Assembly: GCF_019649055.1 (NCBI RefSeq)
Contig: NW_026570320.1
Location: 248,001 to 312,000 of the forward strand
DNA length: 64,000 nt
From: Paramacrobiotus metropolitanus
Taxonomy: Eukaryota > Tardigrada > Eutardigrada > Parachela > Macrobiotidae
Direction of reading: 5' to 3'
A program made the translations under genes and the position numbers. Below, piece by piece: positions 48,307-60,076 of the stretch. Each line of letters opens with the position of its first letter. The stretch's first letter is position 1. Below the pieces are notes generated by a model, which saw only the letters and a list, made by a program, of their open reading frames with translations, was not told where the DNA came from and ran no database searches.

Positions 48307-51300
48307 TCACTGGAACACCTGGTGTAGAATTTCTTTCACTTGCTGCTCATGGATAAGACCAATCCCAACAGCAGGTAAAGGAAACACCGGTCTGCCGGCA
48401 TATTTTGCCTAAGATGCAAAACGGGCCGCTGAAACGTTCTGCTGATTTACACGATTTGTAATTGTTCTCTCTTACATTAATTCCTAACAAATTCTGCAAC
48501 CTCGGTTGTACAAATGTCCACGCCCCCATATTCCTCGGTTCCTCCTGTGCCCAGATAAACTCTTTCGTTTTTGTATATTTTTTAATTTCAGTCCTTAAGT
48601 TATCCACCGGAAAAGGACACAATTCCTGAAACGATGTTCCACATGAAATACTTTAACAATACAAATCAGTATCGAAGGATCTGTTACCTCCACGCGAATC
48701 AGTGCTACATTTGTTAGCTTCTTCGATTTTCTTTCTGCATCCAGAGCATAGAAGTGCTTGCCCGATACAAAACCACCTTGTCTACTTTTGATGGATCCAC
48801 AGCACTGTCAGGCAATACAGGGGAGAAAAATGTGCCGGGCGCCATTTCGCTCAACTGACTTGTGGCAGCGGCCAACCTCAGTACGGTTTTCGGTGCGGCT
48901 ACGACTAATGGCTTCCGAAAGTTACGCAACATTTGTCGCCGTAGAAGATGGAAATACTGAGCCTGAATTCAATAACAATTAGTGCAAGTAACTTAAGGCA
49001 TTCAGACAAACCCGACGCACCGGAGTGGTGGCGTTCACGAAGCCGAAATTCACATTATCCCCATCAACACTGGTCTCTGAGCTGTCGGTCTGCTGCAAGA
49101 ATCGTTCAATGCGACAGGAAGAATGTTCCGGACCGGCGCCATCGTATCCTGCAAACAAGAAAAGCCATAAGAAAAGCCATTCAGTAGAATTGCTTACCAT
49201 AAGATAGAAACAGCTGGTATTTCCTCACCATGAGGAAGCAGCATAACCATGCCGCTTTGTAGTAACCATTTGGCTGCAAAATACGATTACAAATTCCCAA
49301 ATTACTGTCGACATTGTAAGTGTCAGATTCCAACCTCGTTACTTACTTTCGCCTGTTGCAACGTAAGTGTCAATGATAATTTGCGCACCATTGAAGAAGT
49401 CTCCGAACTGTGCTTCCCATATAACTAAACGGTTAGGGTCTTCAATGCTCATGCCTAAAACAAAAGCCATCAAATTCTGTGCCTAAAACTTACAAGATTT
49501 CTTCGGTGATTACCGTATTCGAATCCCAGTACAGCTTCTTCCGAGAGAACACTGTTAGCAACCTGCACAATAATCATAACACTGGCCAAAAGTAGCCAGC
49601 GCTTCATCTAACGGAAACAATTACCTCATAACGCGCTTTTTGGTTGTCTGCCATATGATTTAATGGTACAAAGCCTTGATTGGTTTTCTGATCCGTCAAA
49701 CGAGCATGCCGATGGCTGAACGTACCTCTTCCAACATCTTGACCGCTGATTCGTACATCAAAACCTGTCAAAGGTGGAAATGCAAAGACAGTACAAGTCT
49801 AATCAGTAAACAAAACAAATCATGTGCGCACATATGTACTTATCCACAGACAATTCGCTTCTAAACCATTATGCTAACAAGCAACAAGCATAAAACAGAA
49901 ACAGTAGTAGTCACGTTAATCATCGCTTGATTTATGATTGCATTTTTAAACCTTGGAGCAGAAGAGATCCAAGCGCCATAGCTTCCGCTGTTGCCCAATC
50001 AATTCCTTTTCCTTCTTTCAACTTTTCCAAACGAGCCTTGACGTGTGTTTTTAAAAGGTGAGGATGAATGTTAAAGTCACTGGGAAATTCAACTGATTTG
50101 GCTCCCACGAATTTCAGACCATCCACAGGAAACCCCGTATCCCACAAAGTGTTGATTTTGCCGGCCTGCGCCAACCCGCTCCACTGTCTTTGCAAGTGAT
50201 ATGCCTGTAATTTATGATTTTTAGGTTTACGCATTTATTCTATACAACCGTTAAAAACTGTCTGCGCTAGCGCACACCTCGGGCTTAAAACTAGAAAGGT
50301 TGCTAAATTTTTCTCTCAGGTAGTTCGTGTATTCCTCAGCCGACGCCTTGTTTTCTTCGGGAGTAATTATTCCTTCTCTCTATGCAAGTAAATGTATTAG
50401 CTAAGATACGAGTACGAATACGTGCAATAAAAAACAGTGCATATCAAAACGCATAGTTGTAGTCAAACCTACTGCAAGATTTTCAGCGTATGTGTCTGGC
50501 AAGCTTTTGCGAGACTGTATGGCGCTATACATAACCGGTTGAGTAAAAGTGGGATCATCCACTTCATTGTGTCCATGCAGTCGATAACATATCATATCAA
50601 TCACGACATCTTTCCCAAATCTATTCTTGTAATCAAACGCGAGTTTTGTAGCGCGCAGGACGTCCTAAACCAAGTAAACCACTGCGTTAATTAACTAAAA
50701 GACGTAACTTGCACAATAAAATAGGGAAACGGACATTTCGTGTCCTTTTTATGATAAGGCATTTGAATTTCTTATCTTTATCCCGGTTGTTCTGTATCCG
50801 AAAACTGACAGTTTGTAAATTTTATACCAACTAAAACGGAATGTAACGGAACTGTACTGTAACAAAGTGAAAACGCCAAAAAAACTTGCAAGCAGAAGTT
50901 ACTTACTAACCTCGGGGCAGTCTCCATTTACATGGATCACCGGACAAGAATTCATTTTTGCAATATCACTGGCATAAATCGAGGATCGTCCAATACTTCC
51001 AGGTGTCGTGAATCCAACCTGGTTATTGGTTATAAAATGCACACTTCCTCCCACCGTGTAATAGGGCAGATTGGCAAAAACGAAAGTTTCTGGTACGATA
51101 CCCTGTAAAGCATCAGGTATAAAGCATCATGTAAAGCATCATGCAAAGCATACCCTGTAAAGCATCATGCAAATCAGATCACTATTACTGTAATACAGTT
51201 ACTGTATTTGTTCGGAAGTTTTTAGACAGTAGAACGTCGTTCTGCATTCATACCTGCCCCGTAAAGGAAGCATCGCCGTGAATCTGGACACACAGAACTT

Positions 51301-53428
51301 TATTCGATTCCCTGTCGTCTTGTCTGTACTCCCCGCTCTTCTGCTTCTGCTGACGCCCTCTGGCTTTCCCCACCGCTACAGGATTATTGGCCTCCAAATG
51401 GGAAGGGTTGGGGATCATGCTTACATGGAGTTTCTTTCCTTGTCCCAAATCCAAATCGACAGAAGTAACTACAAAACACACCGTGTCATGCTTTCAGGCC
51501 ACCGGTACCGGCACCACAGAGAACGAAGGCTCACACAGGTGAGATAATACATCACCGCATCCCGCGACACCCTCAGGGAATTCAGACTTGCCGGTAATCT
51601 GATAGCAGGTTCAGATTGGATAATGCAAAATGGTCAGGAGAAAAGAAAAGCCTTACTTTTAAAAACATGTAACTGGGGTCGTAGTTCAAATTCAGCGCCA
51701 AAACGTTTAAACGTCCTCGATGGGGCATACAGATTACCACATCACTGTAACCATCTGAAAATGCAAACAACTCCAAGGTATTAACGATGGAAATATCAAC
51801 AAACCACATGTCATCTCAAAATGTACTCATTTAGCTAAGCACCAAACCACTGGACACAAACGTGACGATCACTAATCACCACTAATTTCAGAATCTACCG
51901 GAGTTATCGATTTATAATTAAGTTATTACCCATACAAGGTTATCGGAAAAACTTTACCACAATACGCACCTTGTGCTGCGGACTTTAATATTTCGTTCAC
52001 AAATATCAAATTTCCTTCCGCTCCTTCTCCACCATATCTTTTTAATGTTGGAAATTTGTTGGCCAAAAAATTGTCGAATGCCTGTTGCAAGCATGAGCTT
52101 TCGAATAATTTCAATCAAAATGTATTAAATTTCGACGTTACCAAGCGGAATTTCACAGCTGTTTTCGATAGTCATTCGACATTAGCCGAAGTCATAGAAA
52201 AGGTGCATAATGCGACGAACACTGCCAGATACACACCTGAGTCTGCGCTAAAAGTTTTGCGATATCCTTTTTCGCCTGGACGGGCACATTCTGTTTATGA
52301 ATTCGTTCAAAATTCTCCGCAAACCAAATTCGCTCTTCAAGTGTCTATGAAAAAACAGAACCTTTCAGTAAAAAGGACACCATTATAAAGTGGCAAATGA
52401 AAATACAGTGTTAAAATTTACTGAAATCCAACTCTGCAGTTTACCTGCACATGTTGAAATTCGGCAGATATCGTCGAACAGTAAACATTCTGCAATGCGG
52501 CAACCAATTCGCCCACAGATGAAAACTCGGACAAACCGAGAAACCCGCCGACGGAAATTTCGTCCTTAAATCCAGAGAATCCGTACATCGCAGGATGCAG
52601 TTCAGGCACCTCCCTGAGAAAAATATTTAGATGGTAATTCTTGTGCATGATTTTCTTGCTTGAGATGTTGTACAAGTGAGCGATTCGCGTGTTATGTACA
52701 ACTCGAGAAATTTTAACAATTAAACGAGTACGGCAGATAACTAGTTATATTGTCATCCTCATTTTCTGTCAATGCAAACTGCCATTTAGGTGCGAAACCA
52801 TAATAAAACGCTGAAATGGTGCTGAATTAGTGTCTCACAAATACAAAGCAAACGTTCAACTATAATTAGGTTTGTGTGTGTGTTAATACGTATTTATACT
52901 ATAAATTATGGCTGCAGTATGCAATACGCATAGAAGTATACTGTATACCTGACAGGCTGCCAAAGACCAAGGGGATCCACGGATGCCAGTTTATGCCCAT
53001 GTTCCCGGTATGCATTAATCAGCTGGGCTACGCCATCCGAGAACTTCTGTGTCTCTACAATCATTCACACATGGACGAAAGCGTAATGCATTTTCAGCCC
53101 AGCTACTTACGTATATGCCCGCATATCATTTACGTTTCTAATTCGCAGAGGTGGAAAGCACTAAGTACAATAGCTTGTAGTGCACACTGCACATTAATTT
53201 GATTTTGGTTAAGAATCTATTTAGTTTAGTTCACACGAATTTAGCATACAGAAGAAGTTATCACAACATACCTGGAAGAGGAGATTTTCGTTGGAGAACA
53301 TTTTGCAAATCTTCGTTCACAGAGGCAGCTCTTCGAGAATATTCCCGCGCTACGGAATTTGCAGACGCAGCATTTTGCAGCCACCGCGATAGCAACGGTT
53401 TTCGGCAGTATCTTAATAAGGCACGCAT
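48307..53428 (-). CDS. DHTKD1: DHTKD1, 2-oxoadipate dehydrogenase E1 (apparent frameshift)
   Basis: Thiamine-diphosphate E1 enzyme of the mitochondrial 2-oxoadipate dehydrogenase complex (lysine and tryptophan breakdown). Twenty exons, from 53428: 53428-53272, 53054-52949, 52613-52445, 52344-52237, 52081-51970, 51754-51657, 51598-51535, 51468-51254, 51102-50911, 50664-50473, 50379-50278, 50204-49952, 49764-49625, 49562-49514, 49454-49347, 49273-49229, 49148-49021, 48956-48688, 48625-48476, 48408-48307; about 919 residues, the human length. Exon 1 is an Arg-rich mitochondrial leader ([18 protein letters not shown]). Key blocks: [94 protein letters not shown]. Within exon 48956-48688 the frame shifts near 48769-48772: one base is missing relative to the family, and the exon is 269 rather than 270 bp. 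This is an assembly error, or a polymorphic or real inactivating change. Confidence 0.92.
51103..51177. repeat. Short tandem repeat in a DHTKD1 intron
   Basis: Five or so diverged copies of a unit like GTAAAGCATCATG (10-25 bp spacing) immediately upstream (on the gene's strand) of the exon at 51102. The unit includes the TTTACAG-type acceptor of that exon, so the array probably grew by duplication of the intron end. Confidence 0.7.
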
Positions 53429-55043
53429 TGTGCAAAAAATAGTCCCTTCACTCTGTTAAATGGTGCTCATGCGGGAAAACGCCGGAACCAAGATTTAGCG
53501 TTTTGTCTGAACTCCAACCTCCTTCCAGGTATGGTAGTCTCTCCCCTATCCTTTCCGCAGCTGCAATGGTATTCTTCTTTACTACGGTCTTGTAAAACTC
53601 TTGTTCCCTAATCTGCAATCAGCTGACTGACTGTGGAGAAGTTGTCAAGCTGCCCACCCCAGAGTGCCGGCTACATGTTCACATAGTAGTTTGACTTCGT
53701 AAGTACTTAAACCACAAAATCAAAATTGGAAAGATCAACGCTTGATCCTTTATAATGCTGCTGTAATTTCGTAAATTATTTAAAGTAATTAATCACATGG
53801 ATTACAGGTTTCGAAATAAATTCCGCACAAGAGAAAATTTACTAATCCTAGAAGCACGACAAGCAAGATTGGTGAAGCTTATAAAAGGCAGAACCCCCAC
53901 GTGTACATTAATTTTGTACATCCCACTGATCCCACTAATCGCAGCACCGGAATCGCAGCACATAAGGTCACCGTTGTCTCCTAATATTAAACACCTAAAG
54001 TAAATTAAAACTCCTGTGTTTCAACTGGAGAAGGTGGTATCGCCAAAGTTCTACAATTTACATACCGTAGCGATTCGGGAAGAGTAAGTAATTGAATGCA
54101 TGCTATGCATTGGCAAAACCTACAAACTGAACTTTGTGGAAGATTTAATCACTAAAATATTGCCAAAACCTAATTTAACTTTGTGGAAGTTTTAATAACG
54201 AAAATATAGATATTCATAGACTGCAAATACGGTAAAATTTTCAGTTTGTCAATAAAGCCATCAGCACACAATACTGTAAGTAGGTTGCGCATAGCATTAA
54301 TATGCCGTCAGTTTATTTTTCAAGAGATACTTTTGTGAAACTGTAAAACTTATGTTTGAAACGTGTCTGTACTGACTTGCAGAATTCCAGTACTGAAAAA
54401 AAGTTTAATACTAATATGTAGTGGTAGTTTTAACTTTTAAGCTTTGTTTTAGTGCACATCTGTATTGTTCACCGCGGAAACATAAGTCGAAGGTAGAGAC
54501 TTATGCCGTTATGCGCAACACGTTTGCTTACGATTAGTCATTTCAACTTTCGAATGACAACAACAACCGGCACGCACTGCAGCTATCCAAAATTGTTAGC
54601 CTATCTGCACTTCCTTAGTGTTAGACAAAGATGTTTACACGCATTATGAATTACTGTATACAGGTTCTTTGGAAAATGCACGTGTGCGGTATCAAAAACA
54701 CTCACAAACATACACAGGCTTGCTGTGAAGTACCGTGTTGTTTCTACTGACAAGTGAGCCAGCAGTACATACAGTACTTACCTGTTCTGAATCGTTGCGC
54801 TATTACTTCCTACGATGCCCAAGGCAAAAGCAAGATCTACTGCTTTTAGCTTTACATGAATAAGCTGCAGCATTCGCCCATACAAAACGGAAATTTTGGG
54901 AGCACTTCGAGAACAGGCCTAGATTTACAGGTACATAATAATGTATCACGTTTTGCCCCGATTAGCCTAAATTGCTTAGTAGTAGTGTGATCAGTGCTCT
55001 CGTCCGGTCCGCGCAGTTTTGTTTGTGTTAACAAGTAACAACT
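53429..55043. other. Divergent intergenic region DHTKD1/FBXO21
   Basis: About 1.6 kb, AT-rich, between two divergent start codons. It holds a partial tandem duplication (54111-54207) and must contain both promoters. No gene recognised. Confidence 0.55.
54111..54207. repeat. Imperfect tandem duplication, about 48 bp x 2
   Basis: 54111-54160 and 54161-54207 are two diverged copies of one unit (TGGCAAAACCTA...CTTTGTGGAAG...AAAATAT), differing by a few substitutions and a 3-base length change. Confidence 0.7.
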
Positions 55044-57611
55044 ATGGATTCCGGCGTCCACTCGCCATCATGTCCAGGATTTTTAGATTTGCCATGGGAG
55101 CTTATGGAGCATATTATCCTGCAGAATTCGTTGTCGTTCCGCGATATGGTATCCACGATACGTGTATTAGCACCGAATGATCAAACGGTGAAGTGCTTTG
55201 TCGCGTCGGCAAATTATTCAGAAACGCTGTGGGAGAAGAAATTCAGGCGCTTATATCCTGATCTGTACCGCATTTTTGTGCAGTATCCGACCAATAAATT
55301 CTGCCGAAAAATTGACTGGTACTCGCTGCTGCAGACACGTTATGAAATTGGTAAAGAAATCGGTCCAGTACTGCGTGCCATGCGAACTGACGCCATGTAT
55401 TCTTATCTGGAAACGGCTGGCCATCAGCAGGACAGGCTGATTACTCATTGGCTGGATTCTGACCCAGGCGATATACGCTATCCCCGCAGCGAGCGGGAAA
55501 CCAGATCGCCCAATGCCGGTGTACTCAACACTGCACTGGATTACAACTTCCACAAGGTCAGTTCAGTGCCGGAGGATGTGGATCAGTGCAAAATATGTAC
55601 GGAGTGTCATTATGGACCGGCTGCCGTAGTTACTTCCTTTGTGATGCAAATGTCCGGAGCTTTAAACACTGATAATTCTGAGACGTTTAGACTTCAGAAA
55701 TGCGGTCAAGTGCAGCATCGTATGACGGAGCTTCTTCTTCGGTCCGGCAAAATTACGAATCCATATTGGTTGGGTGAAAATGGCGATCATATCGTGACTA
55801 GTACTGTTGCTGCGGGTTGGCTAATTTTGGATGCTTGCCGAGAAAATATCGAAAATCTCACGATATGTAAGTCATAACATTGACGACAAGTCTTGATTGT
55901 TTATAACTTCAATAAGTTTATAATATATTATTAAGTTTAGCTTTGAAGCAACTTCGCGAAGTTGACTCAGAGAATTAATTCTCTGTAAGTGTGTTATGCA
56001 TACAGATTACTAACATTACTTTAATTAAGTTTTGATACGTCTAATTTACTGACCGGTTTTAAAGGCAAAGCATAAAATACCTTGATTCAGAATTTACTAA
56101 TGCATTTCGTTGCACACTTGCACACCTATTTTGTTTCAGCCGAAAAAAAGACAAACTTGGCGCACACTGGGACAATAAATCACGGCGTGCAACTTATGCG
56201 GATGTGCCAGACTAAGGTGTCAACTATGGAAATTTGCTCGGGATTTCTCTCCGTGTTATCTCAAATTGCAAGCGACGACTTGCACGCATTTGGTGGAACG
56301 TGCGATGAATTTTTTGTTTGCTTGAATTTTTTACAAGCCTGCTATCCGTTATGTTCGGATGTAGTCGGTAAATTTTATTCGAACGTGTGGAAAGCCGCAT
56401 CACGGGTCCGAAAGCTTATGGCTCAACGGAAACATTACCCAGTTCAAGGCATGGATTTTATCCAACTTGTGATATCGTGGATAAGTCAGGCTGTGCAGGA
56501 AATGGGAACGGATCTCCTGCCCGATGAACTCGCAATAGCAAGTGGTGCAATTTGCAACTTTCCTTACACTGCCGTTGTGGAAACCTGTCCGTCGATTTTG
56601 ACCTTTACGTTTTTAGCCAAATGTTTCCTTGCCCGCGATAACATTGCTGTAACGCTAAGGAAATTATGGCTGAATATTGCAGCTACGAATCCAGAAGGCA
56701 GCCAGGATACATATCGGAATAAAATTTACATTGTGCTGCCTTGTTTTACTGTTGAAGGACGCGATCATTTGTGTTTGCCTTACCGGCAAAATGGACGTTT
56801 TCCCGAAATCTTCTGCGATTATGCTGTCTTGGCGGCTGCTCTGCATAAAAATTTGTTTGATGGAATATACGAATCATTCGGAACGGTTCGGGAGTTAAGA
56901 ATAGCATCGCTTGCAAGTACAGGCCTCGTTGATCATCTACATGACTATTTAACTAGCGACTTCCATCAGCCGGACACTTGCATTGCCCGCGCTGTAGCAA
57001 AAAGATCAGAGTCGTATGGAGGAATTTTTGTGAAGGATCAGCGTGCACTATTCGGCGAAATAAGTCCATCTAATTTCGGATTTTTCGCTGATTATTGCAG
57101 AATGCAAGCTACAACTGATACGAACGCTCACAGTGAGCGGCCTGTGCGAAATTCCCCGGCGACGTACGAATCTGAATGCACGTTGCCTGTTGGCACCGTA
57201 GTCAGCATGAAATATCGAAGTTTTATACTGGATATCGAGGACGACAGCGTGGATCACTTAGCCGTAATAGTTAATTGGAAATCATCAAGAAAAGCTGGCG
57301 TTTCTGATGAAGGAGGCGCTCAACGTATCCGTTACTGCCTGTTGTGCCTCGACTCTCCTCATGAAAATGACCCGTATGTTCCGCCCGCCTGCGCAAAACT
57401 TGCCGCGAAGATGACCGTAGTTGACAATATTCCAATCCAAGTCCAGGCGCATTTGCACACAAACATTGTTCTCTGGGCATTCTTTAATAGTTTTGATGGA
57501 ATGTTTCTTGTTCCCCAACCTGCTTTAAAAGAAATGTATCCGGACGATTATAAAAAACAAGATGTTATTCGAGCCTTAGCCGGGCATACGGCTCGCGACC
57601 GTGTCATGTAA
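55044..57611 (+). CDS. FBXO21: F-box protein, FBXO21-like
   Basis: Substrate receptor of an SCF (SKP1-CUL1-F-box) ubiquitin ligase. Two exons, 55044-55866 and 56140-57611, join in phase to 764 residues (human FBXO21 628). An F-box lies at about residues 12-55 (FLDLPWELMEHIILQNSLSF), followed by a tryptophan-containing LWEKKFRRLYP segment as in FBXO21. The middle contains the SirB1/transglutaminase-like region of this family (EICSGFLSVLSQIA, FFVCLNFLQACYP). The C-terminal third has a YccV/hemimethylated-DNA-binding-type domain (LPVGTVVSMKYRSFILDIED ... IRYCLLCLDSP) and the trailing LVPQPALKEMYPDDYKKQD. The human TNFR-like name of the target set is not inferable from sequence. The start is the Met just before the F-box region; no other Met is nearby. 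The extra length is spread over the middle region. Confidence 0.87.
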
Positions 57612-58498
57612 TGCGCATAATGTTGCTTTTATGTTAAATGGGATGCCTGCGATGCCGCATTATAGTTGTAAATAGTTAAGAGAAATAATAGTGCGAGTTG
57701 ACCTCTCATTTATGCTAACTATATTAATCTACATATGTCATTATAAAACGAATCTAATTACGCACACAATTCAACATCTGAAGATCGAAATGACTCTATA
57801 CACTTTTGGAAAAAGAAAAGGGGAAGGCTCCGCACACTACCATGGTGGTGATGAAAGGTGGTGTGCGGCGTTTTGTGAGGTAAAACGTGGTGCCCGGAGC
57901 ATTCTCCAAAAGAAAATGCACAATTTCATTTTATCATATAGATGTGCTCAGTTACACAAAATGATGCTATCTTCAATATTACATAATATGTATATAGATA
58001 TATTATACTTATGTTCAGTTCATGTGTGCGGTGTGGAATAATTTCCCTATTTGCATAGTAGTGTACTGTGCATGTAAAATTTAAAACAGCCAGAGATAAT
58101 TCAAGTGCAGCCAATGCAATGAATTAATTATTATTCTGCCATTTCGTCGAAAACATTGTCAACATTCACACAATGTGTAGGTAAAACACAATTAACATAA
58201 GTTTAACTTTTCAGCCAATTTTTAACACAGAACTAGGGGCAAATTGCTAGATCACAGCATGTAGAAGCCAAAAAAACGAACTCACAAAATATGTGCAAAC
58301 TGCAGACGCTCTTACAAAATAAATATGTGCAAACTGCAGACGCTCTTTAGTTACAACAAAGTTCGACCCATCTCGGGACAGTTTTCAATCAAAACTGGCA
58401 AACGAAATGTACAGCTTGTGTTTTTTCAACAGTAATCGGATTCACGCCACAATTCTACCAGGGTATCACCAATTTCCGTTCAAGGAATAAGCGCGTAG
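57612..58498. other. Convergent intergenic region FBXO21/STMP1
   Basis: About 890 bp holding the two 3' ends. A 116-codon open stretch (57691-58041, plus) looks non-protein-like. A short tandem duplication is at 58284-58347. Confidence 0.55.
58284..58347. repeat. Short tandem duplication, 30-34 bp x 2
   Basis: Two adjacent copies of ACAAAAT...ATGTGCAAACTGCAGACGCTCTT (58284-58313 and 58314-58347), identical except for a four-base AAAT insertion in the second copy. Confidence 0.8.
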
Positions 58499-59421
58499 CT
58501 ATCTTGGTGGAACGTCGGATTTTTTATGGGATTCCATAAAATCCGTTACTTTGGCCCAGATTTCGCTGGGATGATCCAGCCTTGGCACCTAAAACGATTC
58601 AGATGAACTTTACCTGTAGCGGTGACTCTATACACTTCAACATTTTGAAATATTTGCATTGTATGAACAGTCATGCACAACATAGGTACCTCGTATACTA
58701 TTTCAGTAAAAAATTATGCACGCAACGAGGTATGCAATAATTAATTCTTTGTTATTTCTCTACAACCGGAAACGAAAATTAAGGTACTGTAATGAAATAC
58801 ACCAGAATTAATACTTTCGGTTAGAAGTACGGTACGCAGCCGCCTAGCCGCCAGAACAGATAGCCGGTAGCGTGCACAGTTTATTTAAGTAACGTTAAAA
58901 TTCTGTTGATTAATTTTCAGCACACTGGCATAAATCGCATACAGTAATAATATACAAACATTTTGGAAAAAACGCCATCTGTTTTTATCCAAATTTGCGA
59001 AGCGAGATTATTGTTTAATTATTGTCTTTCTGTGGAAGCCATATACCAATATCTATCAAAGGCAACTGCTTAAAAAATTTTAACAATAGTTAGATTCAAG
59101 TGGTCACGACTCACCTCATAATTCTGCGATACGTAGATACCAGCATACAGGCCCAAAGAAAACATTATCTACAAAAGGATGCGAATTTATGCGAAATATC
59201 TATACTATCGCGTTCTCAAGTGAATGGCATTCCTCAGCAGTACTGTGCGGAGTTTCTACAAACTGTAACAAACATTAGATTTCTCAATCAGCTGTCGTCC
59301 AAAGAAACATACAGTAGTTTACTAGTTAGGCTACATTCTACAAGTTAACAAGTACAGTGAAGTACTGTTAAAACCTAAGTATAGTAATCTGTGACAGGAG
59401 ACTTACCAGCCCGCGAAACAT
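58499..59421 (-). CDS. STMP1: STMP1, short transmembrane mitochondrial micropeptide
   Basis: A 52-residue protein from three small exons: 59421-59407 (MFRGL), 59168-59115 (IMFSLGLYAGIYVSQNYE) and 58588-58499 (VPRLDHPSEIWAKVTDFMES... ending before TAG). All junctions are phase 0 with good sites (CTG/GTAAGT, TTTTGTAG, GAG/GTGAGT, TTTTAG). It aligns without gaps over its first 23 residues with human STMP1 (47 residues): same Met start, LG-x-x-x-G-x-Y-x-x-QNY core, then a charged amphipathic tail. The single N-terminal membrane span inserts in the mitochondrial inner membrane. STMP1 is reported to associate with respiratory-chain complexes and to affect mitochondrial dynamics. The exons are so short that ordinary open-reading-frame searches miss them. 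It starts 655 bp from the divergent zinc-finger gene. Confidence 0.87.
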
Positions 59422-60076
59422 CGTTAACTTTGGATTCGATCCAAGAATCTGCAGGATGGCGAACCCAGACGACAACGTATAATTAACTCCGACAGGATGT
59501 ACTGTTACTGTCTGTGCACTGTACAACAAGATACGACCAAGAAAACCCACGAAAAGGCTGAGCCGAGTTTCAGATTGTTGAAGGATTTATGTGCATATGA
59601 TCGTATTCCCGCAAACAACGCCAAAATATTTATTAAAAACAGCAGTAAAACCGACTCCAGCTACATATCCGGGAAACAAGAAGCGTCGAATCAAATTTTG
59701 CGCGAGATCTCATTTTTTAGACTTTTCTAAAAACTCAAAGGGGACAAGCATAAATCTCTTTCAGACTCCCAAGTAGTAGTCAAGAAATGAATCTGATGAA
59801 ATCCTATTGAATAAGATGTAAGCTGCCGCCCTCTTTGGGGGGGTTGCAGTTGTCTTTGTCAACCACGGATTTGAAACCAAACTTCCCTGTGGACTGCGGA
59901 CTGCGGAGTGTGGAGACTGGACGCAAAATTTTCCATTCTCTTGTTTTACTTGTTTTCTAATTTTTCCGGTTGATTGCGAAATTTTCTGAATATATATGTG
60001 TAGCGCAGTCACACTGCTAAAATACGATTGGAAGGGGATTTTTAACCTTTAACGATTAGCGTAAAATTTAGGAATA
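59422..60076. promoter_or_regulatory. Divergent promoter interval, STMP1 / zinc-finger gene
   Basis: 655 bp between divergent start codons. A few open stretches are present on the minus strand but belong to no supported exon. No specific motif recognised. Confidence 0.45.

Noticed and set aside
52056-52388. A 110-codon plus-strand open stretch in the DHTKD1 locus
   Set aside because: It is the antisense shadow of conserved DHTKD1 exons on the minus strand.
57691-58041. A 116-codon open stretch after FBXO21
   Set aside because: Composition and sequence are unlike protein, there is no family match, and it lies in the FBXO21 3' flank.
59440-59720. Hydrophobic minus-strand stretches suggesting a membrane protein upstream of STMP1
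   Set aside because: Open frames are short and inconsistent, with no splice model. The only supported coding part nearby is the five-codon first exon of STMP1.
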